Source: Mycobacterium sp. ST-F2
GTDB taxonomy: Bacteria; Actinomycetota; Actinomycetes; Mycobacteriales; Mycobacteriaceae
Length of the DNA: 34,050 nt
Direction of reading: 5' to 3'
Assembly: GCF_001905655.1 (NCBI RefSeq)
Contig: NZ_JMHT01000019.1
Location: 1 to 34,050 of the forward strand
Shown: piece by piece, positions 16,219 to 24,627 of the stretch
How the letters are laid out: the number at the start of each line of letters is the position of its first letter
How positions within the stretch are numbered: position 1 is the stretch's first letter
Program-made: the position numbers and the translations under genes
The notes under the pieces: model-generated
Seen by the model: the letters and a program-made list of their open reading frames with translations, nothing else
Told to the model about the DNA's origin: nothing
Databases searched by the model: none

Positions 16219-18170
16219 GCGCAGCGCATACCGGTGCGGGCGAGGCGCTACCGTCCCTGGAAGAGATCGAGAACTGGCCCACGCAGCATCTGGACGACGC
16301 GGCCACCAGGTGGCGCGCGGCGGCCACCAAGTCAGTGGAGACGGCCGAGCAGCACCGCCGCAACGTTGTCTCGCCCGCCGGCACCGAATGGACGGGTCTT
16401 GGCAACGACGCCGCGGTGAGCCGAGCTACCGGTGACCTGGTCGTCGTCCGCTACCGCGGCGACGTGATGGGCGAGGCCGCTGATCTGGCGGCGAGCGGCG
16501 TCGCGGACATCAGCGCTGTAAAGCGGTTGGTGCTCGAGGCGATCGCCGACGCGAAGGAAGACGGTTTCACGGTTAACCCCGACTTGTCGGTGACCGATGC
16601 CCGCACGTACGACATCAACACCATCCAGGACCGGAACAAGGCGGCGAAGGAACACGCGGATTTCATCCGGTTTCGAGCTCAGCAGCTCGTCGCCACGGAC
16701 GCGCTCTTCGGTAGGCGTCTGGCGGCGAAAGCCGTTGAACTGCAAGGGATTAAGTTCGACGGTGAAGGTGGCGGCCATGGTGCCCACGTACAGCTGGTCG
16801 ACAACAAGACCACGGCGTCCGGTGGTGACAAAGAGAAGCCGGGGGAGAAGCCGGGCGGCACGCGTCCACCCACTCTCGATGACATGTTCGGCCCTGCCAC
16901 CGACGGGCAGACGGGCCACATCGGGCCGTTCGCGGTGCCCAAGGACGTCGCCGATGCGGCGAAGCATCCTGACGGGAAGCCGCCGGATAGCAACACCCGT
17001 GATCGGTCCGGGCTCGGGAGCCTGCTGGGCACCGATGACAGTCTGGAGCATAAGCCGGGGGATCCCACGGGCAGCGGCTTACCGCAGGTGCTTAGCCAGC
17101 TCTCGCCGGCACCAGATCGCGCGACGATCGACCGTCAGCAGGCGAAGGTCGCTGCCGCTGAGCGGGCGCTAACGGCTGCGCAGGCCAAGGCGGACGCGTC
17201 GGCGAGCGATGCGATCGTCCTGGGGCCGGGAGCTGGTCCCAGCCGAGATAGCACTGACGCGTTGGGGCAGGCGGTGTTCGATGCGCGCCGGGACCTGACT
17301 GAGCAGAGGCAGATCCTCATCGACCTGAACGCGTACGCTGCCGCTCACGGGCAGGAGCAGGTACCGGTGCCGGCGCTGCCGGAGAACACCCAGGTGCAGG
17401 CGCCGACACCAGTGCCCCGCGAGAGTTTCATGGATGCGCAGCGGTGGACCAATCACTATCTCCATGAGGCCACCGGTGGTCTGGTGCCGGACCTCTTTCA
17501 GGACGCCCACACGGCCACCCACTGGAGCGAAGCGACACCCGCCGAACGCGCGCAGCTGATCGCCGACGCTGCCGGGGCGATACCGCTGCCGGGGATGAAG
17601 CTCGGTGCAGAAGGGCTCGAGCACCTGGCTGGTCCGGCGGCGGAGGCTCTCGCTCACGACGCACCGTCGGTCGTTGCCCACGGCGCACCTCCGATAGTGG
17701 CCCATGAGCTACACGCGGGCGGTGAACACGGCGGGACCGCACACACTGGGGATGTTCCAGTCAGCGGCGACCAGGGGCTGATCGGGCACGGCGGGGACGC
17801 GGCGCCGATTCAACTCGACCTCACCACTGATCACGCACGGGCACTTGGCATGGACCCCGCGACAGGCGGCTTCCGGGCTGCCGAGAGCGAGACGGGGCTT
17901 CGAGTCGAACAGGAACTCGGTGTGGACCTCAGTCGCGCCGGGCGGGGAGATGCGCATGACTGGGTCGATGCTGTTGGACGAACTTACGATGCTGTCGGAA
18001 ACTTCCCGTCCAAGTTCTTCGACTCGCAGTGGCCCAATCTTCAGGGTCGAATTCTGGACCATCTGGAGAAAGCCGAGATCGTGCCGGTCGATGTCTCGCA
18101 GTTCACCGCTGCGCAGCGTGAGGTCGTGCGCGAGTTCGTCGAGGCCTACGAAATCCCAACGTTGTCATAG
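16215..18170 (+). CDS. Probable type VII-secreted polymorphic toxin
   Basis: This encodes 651 residues in modular form. Residues 1-180 are helical with a WxG-like turn (TEWTGLGNDAA) as in ESX substrates. Residues about 190-290 are a Gly/Pro/Asp-rich linker, then comes an Ala-rich coiled-coil-like stretch (AAAERALTAAQAKADA) and a second His/Gly-rich linker around 480-540. The last 93 residues, from TGLRVEQELGVDL, form a compact domain with DWVDAVGRTYDAVGNF, FFDSQW, HLEKAEIVPVDVSQFT. This is the place where polymorphic toxins carry their warhead. The pattern of Glu566, Asp592, Asp626 and Lys619 could fit a nuclease, but I cannot name the family. A small gene with its own ribosome binding site follows 13 bp later, as an immunity gene would. 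Confidence 0.7.
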   Translation: MSAAHTGAGEALPSLEEIENWPTQHLDDAATRWRAAATKSVETAEQHRRNVVSPAGTEWTGLGNDAAVSRATGDLVVVRYRGDVMGEAADLAASGVADISAVKRLVLEAIADAKEDGFTVNPDLSVTDARTYDINTIQDRNKAAKEHADFIRFRAQQLVATDALFGRRLAAKAVELQGIKFDGEGGGHGAHVQLVDNKTTASGGDKEKPGEKPGGTRPPTLDDMFGPATDGQTGHIGPFAVPKDVADAAKHPDGKPPDSNTRDRSGLGSLLGTDDSLEHKPGDPTGSGLPQVLSQLSPAPDRATIDRQQAKVAAAERALTAAQAKADASASDAIVLGPGAGPSRDSTDALGQAVFDARRDLTEQRQILIDLNAYAAAHGQEQVPVPALPENTQVQAPTPVPRESFMDAQRWTNHYLHEATGGLVPDLFQDAHTATHWSEATPAERAQLIADAAGAIPLPGMKLGAEGLEHLAGPAAEALAHDAPSVVAHGAPPIVAHELHAGGEHGGTAHTGDVPVSGDQGLIGHGGDAAPIQLDLTTDHARALGMDPATGGFRAAESETGLRVEQELGVDLSRAGRGDAHDWVDAVGRTYDAVGNFPSKFFDSQWPNLQGRILDHLEKAEIVPVDVSQFTAAQREVVREFVEAYEIPTLS

Positions 18171-18183
18171 TAGGAGGCAAGTA

Positions 18184-18525
18184 GTGAGCGGCTTTGTTCG
18201 GTTCGCGGACGGTGACTGGTCCTGGAATTCGTCGATGACGCGAATCATGTTCGATTTGCTTGAGGATCGTCTGCCCGACGGTGACAGCAAGGACGAGATC
18301 GTGGAGTTGCGCGACAACAACGTCTTGATGCTCGACCTGCGCGATCGTTCGCAGGATCAGCTCGTTGCGATCATCGTGAACGAGCTGAACGACTACCTCG
18401 CGCGGCGGTTCGACGCCGACGCACGCAAGGACTTCGAAAGCGGGTATTCCGAGTTGCGCCGGTTGGCGGCGGCGCAGCATCGCCGAAATCAGGAACAGCA
18501 GAGCGACGACGCGACCAGCGCATGA
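18184..18525 (+). CDS. Probable immunity protein for the upstream toxin
   Basis: This encodes 113 residues from a GTG at 18184, preceded by TAGGAGG right after the toxin stop. It has no signal peptide and no membrane segment. It is acidic in the first two thirds (LLEDRLPDGDSKDEIVELRD) and ends in a long charged helix. Size, acidity and position directly behind the C-terminal toxin domain are those of a cognate immunity protein. No sequence family is recognised. The frame is open upstream into the toxin gene, but the ribosome binding site decides this start. Confidence 0.65.
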   Translation: MSGFVRFADGDWSWNSSMTRIMFDLLEDRLPDGDSKDEIVELRDNNVLMLDLRDRSQDQLVAIIVNELNDYLARRFDADARKDFESGYSELRRLAAAQHRRNQEQQSDDATSA

Positions 18526-18673
18526 TCACTGTGAGCACTGAGACGCTCACCGCGAACAGTTTCGACGAAGTGCCGCACTGAGATCGCAAGGGAAGGCTCC
18601 GACCATCAGCAACAGGTCTGCGGGAGGTTCGCCCAACTCCGGTGAGCACGATCCGCCACGGTACGAGTTCACG

Positions 18674-19408
18674 TTGACTCGTGACCGAGACGTTGTCGGT
18701 CAGCTCATTGACCATACGCTCATCTTGTCGGTCGAGGCGCAGACCGAACTCATCGGCCGGTACTCCGGATTGTCTTGGCGCGTTGACCTGTCCGAGCCGC
18801 CCGTGTTCTGGTTCGAGTGTGAGCCCGCGGCCGCGTTCCGGCCGCACTTCATCGGCTCCAGCTCGGCAGTCACCAACACGTGGCTGTGGGGGTGGGAGAA
18901 CATCAACAAGTTCCCGGAACCAGTGGTGTCCCTCGCGAGGCATGTCCGCGAGGTCGGTGCGCGACTCGGGGCGGCCGAGCTGACGACCGCGTACCAGAAC
19001 CTGCATCCCGCCGAACGCGTCTACGAGGGGCTGATCGCTCGCGGCATGCCCGAAGCCGTTTTCGTGTATTGCGCGCAAGCACTCTCGGAGCTGCCCGCCC
19101 CCGTCTACTACCGTGCCCCCAACGGGACCGGGCATTCTTGGTTCCTGCTCGACAATCCCAATGAGTTCTCGCTACCCGCACCGACCGTGGTGTCCGCAGC
19201 GGCGGCGATGATGCGTGCTCTGCAAACCGGGGACATTACGGACCACCGTCTGGCGGTCACTGCCTACGCCCAACGCCGACAAGGACTTTCGCTGCAGAGC
19301 GCCGGGACTGATCGTATGATCGTGGGGGCGCCCGACGGGCAAGTTGTGATCGGACTCGATGAGTTCGGGCGGATCGCGGAGATCGAGACCTGCGGGGGCT
19401 CGGTGTAG
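18674..19408 (+). CDS. DUF6882-like protein
   Basis: This encodes at least 244 residues. The stretch VFWFECEPA ... FIGSSSAVTNTWLWGWENIN resembles the DUF6882 family, whose role is unknown and whose members appear near polymorphic toxin loci. There is no signal peptide or membrane helix. The first conventional start is TTG at 18674, which lacks a ribosome binding site. The frame is open upstream and protein-like (ISNRSAGGSPNSGEHDPP), with GGGAAGG-type purines (AAGGGAAGG, 18588-18596) placed for an ATC codon at 18605. The real N terminus may therefore be at 18605 through a non-canonical start. The protein may be another immunity-like component of the toxin locus, but this is only suggested by position. 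Confidence 0.65.
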   Translation: MTRDRDVVGQLIDHTLILSVEAQTELIGRYSGLSWRVDLSEPPVFWFECEPAAAFRPHFIGSSSAVTNTWLWGWENINKFPEPVVSLARHVREVGARLGAAELTTAYQNLHPAERVYEGLIARGMPEAVFVYCAQALSELPAPVYYRAPNGTGHSWFLLDNPNEFSLPAPTVVSAAAAMMRALQTGDITDHRLAVTAYAQRRQGLSLQSAGTDRMIVGAPDGQVVIGLDEFGRIAEIETCGGSV

Positions 19409-19592
19409 TCGGCCGGCATCGACCCGGACTCCTAGGAGTGCCGGACGTGCGGGTGGCCGCGCAGGCGGTGGCGGGGGACAAGCAGTAGAGCGCGGCGGTG
19501 GCGTGACGGTCGTAGTGCTGTGTGTGAGTGGCGGGCGCGTCGTCGACGCCACGTGACTGTGCGTCTGCACCTCACCTGGCTATGTTCGTGCG

Positions 19593-21068
19593 ATGGCGGA
19601 TAAGTTTCCGGATCAGATCTCCGAGACGATCGGGCAGTTCCGCGTGGTGCCACGCGGAGGGTCAGCTGAGGGTCCCGAAGTGCAGCAACGCACCGGTGTA
19701 TTGCGCTTGCGCGACAACACAGTCGAACTCGAAGTGAGCCCTGGCTTCACCCCGGTGGTGTCGTGGACCGAGACGAGTCCGGGGGTGTACGACGGCAGTC
19801 CGTCTGAGGGACGCGTCACCGACGATGCCGCCATTCTCGGAGTTGTGGCCAGCAACCCTGGCGAGGTATCGCTCTGGGGCCTCGAAACCGTCGCGCAGCG
19901 ATCCTTCGGGTTCCCGATGCCGGGGAGGGCGGAGCTCAGCCGCGAGGTCGTGGCAACGGACTGGTGTCTGGTCGGTGCGCATTTCCCGAGTGACCAGACT
20001 GAGTTCAGCGCGGTTACTCTCGATATCACCGGGCTCCATGGGTTCGCCGCTCTGCCGAGCATCCGCGTGGAGATGCCGGAAAGGGGAATGGTGCCTCTCC
20101 GTTGGGTTTACGACCCACCGGACGCTGCGACCGGATCCACCTCGGCGCCTCTACCGGGCCAGGTCCGGCTCGATCCGTTGGCGACCATGCCCACACTCGG
20201 CGGCCCTGATGTCAGCGTCACTTCCAATACCCGATTGAAGCTGGAATTCGACGGGACGCTGCCACTCTCGGAAGTGATTTCGGACATCTCGATACCGATG
20301 ACCAGCCTGCTCACTCTTTTGAGCGGTACCGATTGCCGGGTACGCGGACTGACCGTGTCGACGCCGAACGACCGTTCAGCGGACGTGTACGGCGACGGGG
20401 TCGACCCTTCTGCACCGCGGGACACCACGGACCTTCTTCTTAGCCTCGCTCACGTGGATGGCGTCGATTTCATCGGCCGATGGTTGGACCTGGCGAAGCG
20501 GACGTCTCCGGTGCCCCAGATTCTGGCTGCGGCGTACACAGGTGAGTTCACGACGGTGGATTCGGAGGCGCTGAGTCTATGCGCGGCCGCCGAGACTCTG
20601 CACCGCCGCCTGTATCCAGACGCGCGCCGGTGGACGCCCGAGACCGTCGCAGCGGGGAAGTCCGGCCTGGACGCGGCCGACTTGCCCGAGGAAGTTCGTC
20701 AAGCTCTGCGTCAAGCCGTCGGCCAGTACATGTTCGAGCCTTCGTTCCCAATGCGCATCGCTGTTCTGGGAGAGCGCGTAGGAGCGGTCCTTCCGGGTTG
20801 TGTTGGCCGCGTGAGTCACTGGAAGCGGGCGGTCACGAACCAGCGCAACATCCTCGCTCACGGACTGCCGGACCAAGACTGCAGCTTCGATGTGACGCGA
20901 ATGCACTACATCACCCGATCACTGCGCTGGGTGCTGACCTTGTACCTACTGCTCGAGGCCGGTGCGCCGGCTGACCAGCTCGCGGCGATTACCGCGAACA
21001 ACCGCCGGTACAAGCGGGATCAGCGGAACTGGCGCCATGTGTGGCCCGAGGTGTTCTCCGACGTCTGA
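19593..21068 (+). CDS. ApeA-like HEPN defence protein
   Basis: This encodes 491 residues. The N-terminal 250 or so residues are beta-rich with TGVLRLRDNTVELEVSPGF, ILGVVASNPGEVSLWGLETV and a later LTLLSGTDCRVRGLTV. They resemble the ApeA N-terminal domain. The C-terminal 170 residues are helical and contain NQRNILAHGL, in which R-N-I-L-A-H (418-423) is the R-x4-H HEPN ribonuclease motif. ApeA is known as a single-gene anti-phage protein acting through abortive infection with its HEPN RNase. Here it is a stand-alone gene with no coupled neighbours. The start ATG at 19593 is the first in frame. Family identity rests on layout and motif, not on a search. Confidence 0.75.
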   Translation: MADKFPDQISETIGQFRVVPRGGSAEGPEVQQRTGVLRLRDNTVELEVSPGFTPVVSWTETSPGVYDGSPSEGRVTDDAAILGVVASNPGEVSLWGLETVAQRSFGFPMPGRAELSREVVATDWCLVGAHFPSDQTEFSAVTLDITGLHGFAALPSIRVEMPERGMVPLRWVYDPPDAATGSTSAPLPGQVRLDPLATMPTLGGPDVSVTSNTRLKLEFDGTLPLSEVISDISIPMTSLLTLLSGTDCRVRGLTVSTPNDRSADVYGDGVDPSAPRDTTDLLLSLAHVDGVDFIGRWLDLAKRTSPVPQILAAAYTGEFTTVDSEALSLCAAAETLHRRLYPDARRWTPETVAAGKSGLDAADLPEEVRQALRQAVGQYMFEPSFPMRIAVLGERVGAVLPGCVGRVSHWKRAVTNQRNILAHGLPDQDCSFDVTRMHYITRSLRWVLTLYLLLEAGAPADQLAAITANNRRYKRDQRNWRHVWPEVFSDV

Positions 21069-21106
21069 GATGGCCGGGGCACATGTCGGCACCGAGAGCC
21101 GCGTAG

Positions 21107-21706
21107 TTAGCCGAAGATCACCTTCAGAGCGAATAGAGCCAGGAGGAAGACGCCGGCCGCCTGGAGCACATAAGCCGTGAGCAGGAACTGGTACTTCCTG
21201 CTGGTCCCTTCGCGGAGGGTCGTGATCGCGGTGATGTTCAGATCGGCTGTGTGGTAGCGCGCATCGATGGTGTGCGCCGGCCACAACTCTGGGCTGAGCA
21301 TCCGCCTCATGTCGTCCTCCGAGGCCACCCTGAACCCGCCTCCCACCGCGCCCGCCAAGATGCTCAGCACCGCTGCCACGAGGAGCAGCAGAAGTGCGGC
21401 GGCCAGAAGGCCGAGCAGCAGCAACCCGTCGATCACATACTTGGCGCCTTTCGCGATGCCGAGCACCGCCAGAGTGACAGTGATCAACGTCGTCGCGCTA
21501 GCGACTGCACCAGCTGCCCGGGTGTTGACGGTGTCGCGACGGGTGTACTCGCGTTCGAGTTCCTTCTTGATGAAATCCGACCACTCGGTGCCCTGATCGG
21601 CGGACTCCTCCGACGGCGGGGCGATGTCGGCTACTGAAGCAGCGAGCTTCCGTGCTGCCCACCGCTGGCGCAGTGCGCGAAGGACTCGGAGGCTACGGAC
21701 CCTCAC
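21107..21706 (-). CDS. Small integral membrane protein, possible membrane effector
   Basis: This encodes 199 residues from a GTG at 21706 that directly follows the stop of the proline-rich gene. After a charged amphipathic helix (FIKKELEREYTRRDTVNTRA, residues about 45-64), two hydrophobic segments run at about 68-86 and 92-120. A third is at about 173-198 before the very C terminus. The pattern of a cytosolic E/R-rich helix then RAAGAVASATTLITVTLAVL is common in small membrane proteins of defence islands such as SLATT- or Pycsar-effector-like proteins. No nucleotide cyclase is encoded nearby, so that assignment is only a resemblance. It is convergent with the ApeA-like gene, 38 bp away. Confidence 0.65.
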   Translation of the reverse strand: MRVRSLRVLRALRQRWAARKLAASVADIAPPSEESADQGTEWSDFIKKELEREYTRRDTVNTRAAGAVASATTLITVTLAVLGIAKGAKYVIDGLLLLGLLAAALLLLLVAAVLSILAGAVGGGFRVASEDDMRRMLSPELWPAHTIDARYHTADLNITAITTLREGTSRKYQFLLTAYVLQAAGVFLLALFALKVIFG

Positions 21707-21889
21707 TCACCCGTCACGGTCGCTGCGGGTCTCGACGCGCGCCGCATCAAGCGCTGTCGTGCGGACCTGATCGGGCGCCTGGTCGCGCGTGCTGAGTTCC
21801 GTTTCCCACACGATCGGAGTCGGCGGGGGGCGCCCTGAAGACGGAGGTGGTGTCGGCGGATCACTGGTCGGGGTCGCGTCGGTCGACAT
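21707..21889 (-). CDS. Small proline-rich protein
   Basis: This encodes 60 residues starting MSTDATPTSDPPTPPP. The start is set by GAGGAGG six bases upstream of the ATG at 21889, one of the best ribosome binding sites in the window. The N-terminal half is a Pro/Thr/Ser tract and the C-terminal half is charged (VRTTALDAARVETRSDRDG). It has no signal peptide or membrane segment. Its TGA stop is directly followed by the GTG start of the membrane protein gene, so the two are one operon. No family is recognised. It may be a partner or regulator of the membrane protein. Confidence 0.6.
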   Translation of the reverse strand: MSTDATPTSDPPTPPPSSGRPPPTPIVWETELSTRDQAPDQVRTTALDAARVETRSDRDG

Positions 21890-21972
21890 GCGGAACCTCC
21901 TCAAGGCCGGGGCGTCAGTCTACGGCTGCATGGAGGGTGTCCAGAGGAGACGCGCGGTAAGAGCGGAGGTAA

Positions 21973-22113
21973 GACGTACTGCGACTCTGGCAGGTTCACC
22001 TCACGGCGGGGATATGGGCGTTTGGTGAGTCGGAGCAGTGGCCGCGCGATCGCATCGACGAGGCGGTCAAGGCGCTCGAGAACCAACTCGGGGACTTTCT
22101 GTCACCGAGGTGA
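21973..22113 (+). pseudogene. Possible gene remnant without a start codon
   Basis: A plus-strand frame between two stops reads as a plausible amphipathic protein tail (FGESEQWPRDRIDEAVKALE and then NQLGDFLSPR). It lacks any start codon and Shine-Dalgarno sequence. It could be the 3' end of a gene whose 5' part was lost when the flanking modules were inserted. No family is recognised. Confidence 0.25.
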
Positions 22114-22158
22114 GCCGTGGCGTCGCCGGTATCGGGATGTCACCACAACTCGGGGTCG

Positions 22159-22668
22159 TCAGAGGGCACGTTCGTCGTCCTCGTCGTGGCCGACCGGCGA
22201 CTCCTTTCCCTGCCATAGAGCCGCGTCCTGCCGGCGCAGAAACTCCGCGTAGTCGACCTCGAACTGCGCGGCCTCATCTCTTCGGTTCGCCGTCTCCCGG
22301 CGACGCTCCTCACGCTCATGGACTCGAGCGTCGAACGCGGGACGATCGCTGACCCATAGCTCGGCCATCTCTACGCACTCGGGGCAGGCTTCGTCTTCGC
22401 TGGTGTCGAACGGCACCGGGAACACCAGCCGGACACGGCACCCGCACGCGGCCTCTTCATACGACCAGCTATCCAGGAAGATCGGGTCGTGGAACTTCGG
22501 CCGGTCCATCCAGTTGGGCCGGCGTTTCCACGCAGGCAGGTCCTCGCGTCGGTCGAACAGCAACGCGTGCACGAGACCGATGTCCTCGGGCACTTCGGGG
22601 TACCTGCCCAGCCGGTCCTCGTGGATGCGGTACCGGCGAGCGGCAGCTCGTGACTCGGGAACCTTCAT
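22159..22668 (-). CDS. Hypothetical protein with possible zinc-binding cysteines
   Basis: This encodes 169 residues. Cys75 and Cys77 in AACGCRVR and Cys95 and Cys98 in ACPECVEM could form a four-cysteine zinc site across a short beta-hairpin. The last 60 residues are a highly charged helix (HEREERRRETANRRDEAAQF). No signal peptide is seen. It lies 120 bp downstream of the replication initiator on the same strand, so it may be a cargo or accessory gene of that element. I do not recognise a family. Confidence 0.55.
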   Translation of the reverse strand: MKVPESRAAARRYRIHEDRLGRYPEVPEDIGLVHALLFDRREDLPAWKRRPNWMDRPKFHDPIFLDSWSYEEAACGCRVRLVFPVPFDTSEDEACPECVEMAELWVSDRPAFDARVHEREERRRETANRRDEAAQFEVDYAEFLRRQDAALWQGKESPVGHDEDDERAL

Positions 22669-22788
22669 ACTCTCAGGGTCGCACCGAGGACCGACATATC
22701 TGCGTAGGTTCAGGTCGGCTTCGGGTTACCTCGCTCGCACCGCACATCCCGGCGGCTTGCTGCTGGTGTGCCGTCGGAATCGACTGTG

Positions 22789-24357
22789 TCAATAGCGTTC
22801 AGTTCCGCAGGTGACCCCGGCCAGCGCCGTTGCGAGTTGCGACGCGAACCTTGGCCCGTCGTTGACAAGTACGTAGCCGCCAGCAAGCCCGCTTTGGTTG
22901 CATAGCGGTCGTCGTCGCCTGACCTTCCGGTGCCGCACCTTTCCAGTCGCCGCGTCCACACGTTGGACCACCAGCTGCGCAGTTCGCGGGACTACGCCGG
23001 TCGGAAATGGGTTAGACGGGTCAGCGTAGAGGGCTTGAGACCGTGACCATCGCCTCACGATCCGGCGAGCGGCCAGGTAGGCGCCCTGCCTCACCTCAAC
23101 CACAGCGATGGCCTTCTTGAGCCCGAACACGCCCCAGAATCGGCCGGGACCGCGGCCGGGTTGCTGCCAGAGTTTAGGAACTACGTGTTGATACTCCTTG
23201 TCTCCATTCATGTTTGGTGACGAATGTTTGGTGAAATAGATGGCCAACCGCTTCGGATCACAGGCTTTCAACCCGCTGAGAACATCGACAGCGGTGCCCG
23301 CCAACCGGTGGCGAGCCTTCTGTACGGGGTCGGGATGGTCGACAATCTCAGCCCACGCGGCGGACAACCACTGAGCAAAACTGAGACCCGAGCGGCCCGG
23401 TGACATCGGTGGCGCCATCCAGAGGTGAATGTGCGGGGCGCCGCGCCGTTGGAATTCCAGCTTCCAGATATAGCGAGCCGGTTCTCTGTACTCACGTTGA
23501 AAGCGTTTGCGCCACAACACCATATGCCGCTTCACGCTGGCACCATTGGGGGCGGAGACCTCCCATTCGCCTGGGTAAGTCAATGTGACCATGGCCGGGA
23601 TGCGGCCGGATTCGACCAACGGGCCGTAGTCGAGCTCGGCGAAGGTACGGCACATCGTCGAGCGCGACTTGCGCGACCATTTGGTGATCGTCGCACCATG
23701 GCTAGGGACGGATGAGGGCAACGAATCACGCTGCGCCAGTGCAATTACGGCTTCGGGATCGAGCTGCCGCGCTCGTTCGTAGATGCCTTTGACCCGGACC
23801 TCGTATGCATCGACTTCGGCCGCGTGCCGTGCCGTGGTCCGTTCGGCGGCTTTCTCGGCTCGAACGGGATTGGTCCATCCGAGTCGTACGGCACCCGGAC
23901 CGACCGTGATGCGGAACCGTCCGGATTCGGGTTCGGTACTTCGTCGGCCATGACCCCGTGCCCAGGGTGCTGCGGGCTCGAACAATGCCGCTGCCGCCGT
24001 GACCATTTCGGGGTTCGGGAACCGCACCCCCAATGCGTCGATCGCCCGCAGTTCCTCGGCCGCGATCCCGTCGTCAATCGGCTCGCGGACATTTTCGGCA
24101 CATATAACAAGCCCGTGCGCGCGGCTCCCCGCCGTGCTTGCTGCTAGCTCTGCGCTCTTGCTCCCGCCGCCGCGCTCTGGCGATCGGCTGACGCTGCGCT
24201 GGCCTGCGCGCGGCGCTGGCGCGCCGTGCTCGGCCCACGCCTCTTCGCCGGCGCGCTCTGGCGTCCGTTCATACGAGTTGCTTGCAGCCGTCCGCCACGC
24301 TGGAGGTGTATTGCGATCGGTAGTCGGGTAAGGCACGCTGGATGCCGACGTGGGCAT
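22789..24357 (-). CDS. HUH-type replication initiator (RepSA-like) of an actinobacterial integrative element
   Basis: This encodes up to 522 residues. The catalytic part has all rolling-circle Rep motifs: MVTLTYPG (256-263, motif I), APHIHLWM with the metal-binding His-x-His (309-311, motif II) and IYFTKH (373-378, motif III with Tyr374 and Lys377 in a YxxK arrangement). This protein would nick the element origin and start rolling-circle replication, as RepSA does in pSAM2-type elements. The first 100 residues are low-complexity and an internal start is possible. It is the last large gene before the tRNA-Phe fragment, where pSAM2-like elements normally have rep, xis and int in that order. Xis and int are missing here. 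Confidence 0.85.
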   Translation of the reverse strand: MPTSASSVPYPTTDRNTPPAWRTAASNSYERTPERAGEEAWAEHGAPAPRAGQRSVSRSPERGGGSKSAELAASTAGSRAHGLVICAENVREPIDDGIAAEELRAIDALGVRFPNPEMVTAAAALFEPAAPWARGHGRRSTEPESGRFRITVGPGAVRLGWTNPVRAEKAAERTTARHAAEVDAYEVRVKGIYERARQLDPEAVIALAQRDSLPSSVPSHGATITKWSRKSRSTMCRTFAELDYGPLVESGRIPAMVTLTYPGEWEVSAPNGASVKRHMVLWRKRFQREYREPARYIWKLEFQRRGAPHIHLWMAPPMSPGRSGLSFAQWLSAAWAEIVDHPDPVQKARHRLAGTAVDVLSGLKACDPKRLAIYFTKHSSPNMNGDKEYQHVVPKLWQQPGRGPGRFWGVFGLKKAIAVVEVRQGAYLAARRIVRRWSRSQALYADPSNPFPTGVVPRTAQLVVQRVDAATGKVRHRKVRRRRPLCNQSGLAGGYVLVNDGPRFASQLATALAGVTCGTERY

Positions 24358-24574
24358 GTGCCGTGCTCCGTCCTGGGAGCCTCCGACACCATCCGCCTGC
24401 GAAACGTGCGGTGCCGGAGGCTATTCCCGTTCAGGAGCTGGATCAATGGAGCGAAACCGTCAGGAAGTGGGCCTCTGGTGGGCCGAATACCCGGAGCGGC
24501 CCGGTTTAGCTGGTCCGGTCACACCGGCAACGACCGGCACGACCAGTACGGATGCTGAAGTGGCGCAAAGTCGA
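24358..24574. other. Region between rep and the attachment site; no integrase
   Basis: No convincing gene is seen. A plus-strand frame from about 24446 (MERNRQEVGLWWAEYPERPG) runs into the tRNA fragment and could be a remnant, but it has no family features. The xis and int genes that pSAM2-like elements place between rep and the attachment site are not present. Confidence 0.4.
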
Positions 24575-24621
24575 CCGCCTGAAAAGCGGAAGGTCGCCGG
24601 TTCGATCCCGGCCCTGGCCAC
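24575..24621 (+). tRNA. 3' half of tRNA-Phe(GAA): attachment-site duplication (attR)
   Basis: The segment folds as the second half of a tRNA. CCGC/GCGG close an anticodon loop CTGAAAA (anticodon GAA, Phe), GCCGG/CCGGC close the T loop TTCGATC, and CCTGGCC plus A (24613-24620) is the 3' acceptor strand. The matching 5' acceptor strand GGCCAGG and the D arm are absent from the preceding bases, so this is not a functional tRNA gene. Such 3'-half copies form when a tyrosine-integrase element inserts in a tRNA gene. The fragment keeps its terminator on the right, so the element lies to the left. Confidence 0.82.
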
Positions 24622-24627
24622 TTCAAG

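Noticed and set aside
21107..21889. CBASS or Pycsar system
   Set aside because: The membrane protein only resembles such effectors; no nucleotide cyclase gene is present in the window.
24543..24621. Complete functional tRNA-Phe gene
   Set aside because: The 5' acceptor strand and D arm cannot be found in the preceding bases; only the 3' half matches.
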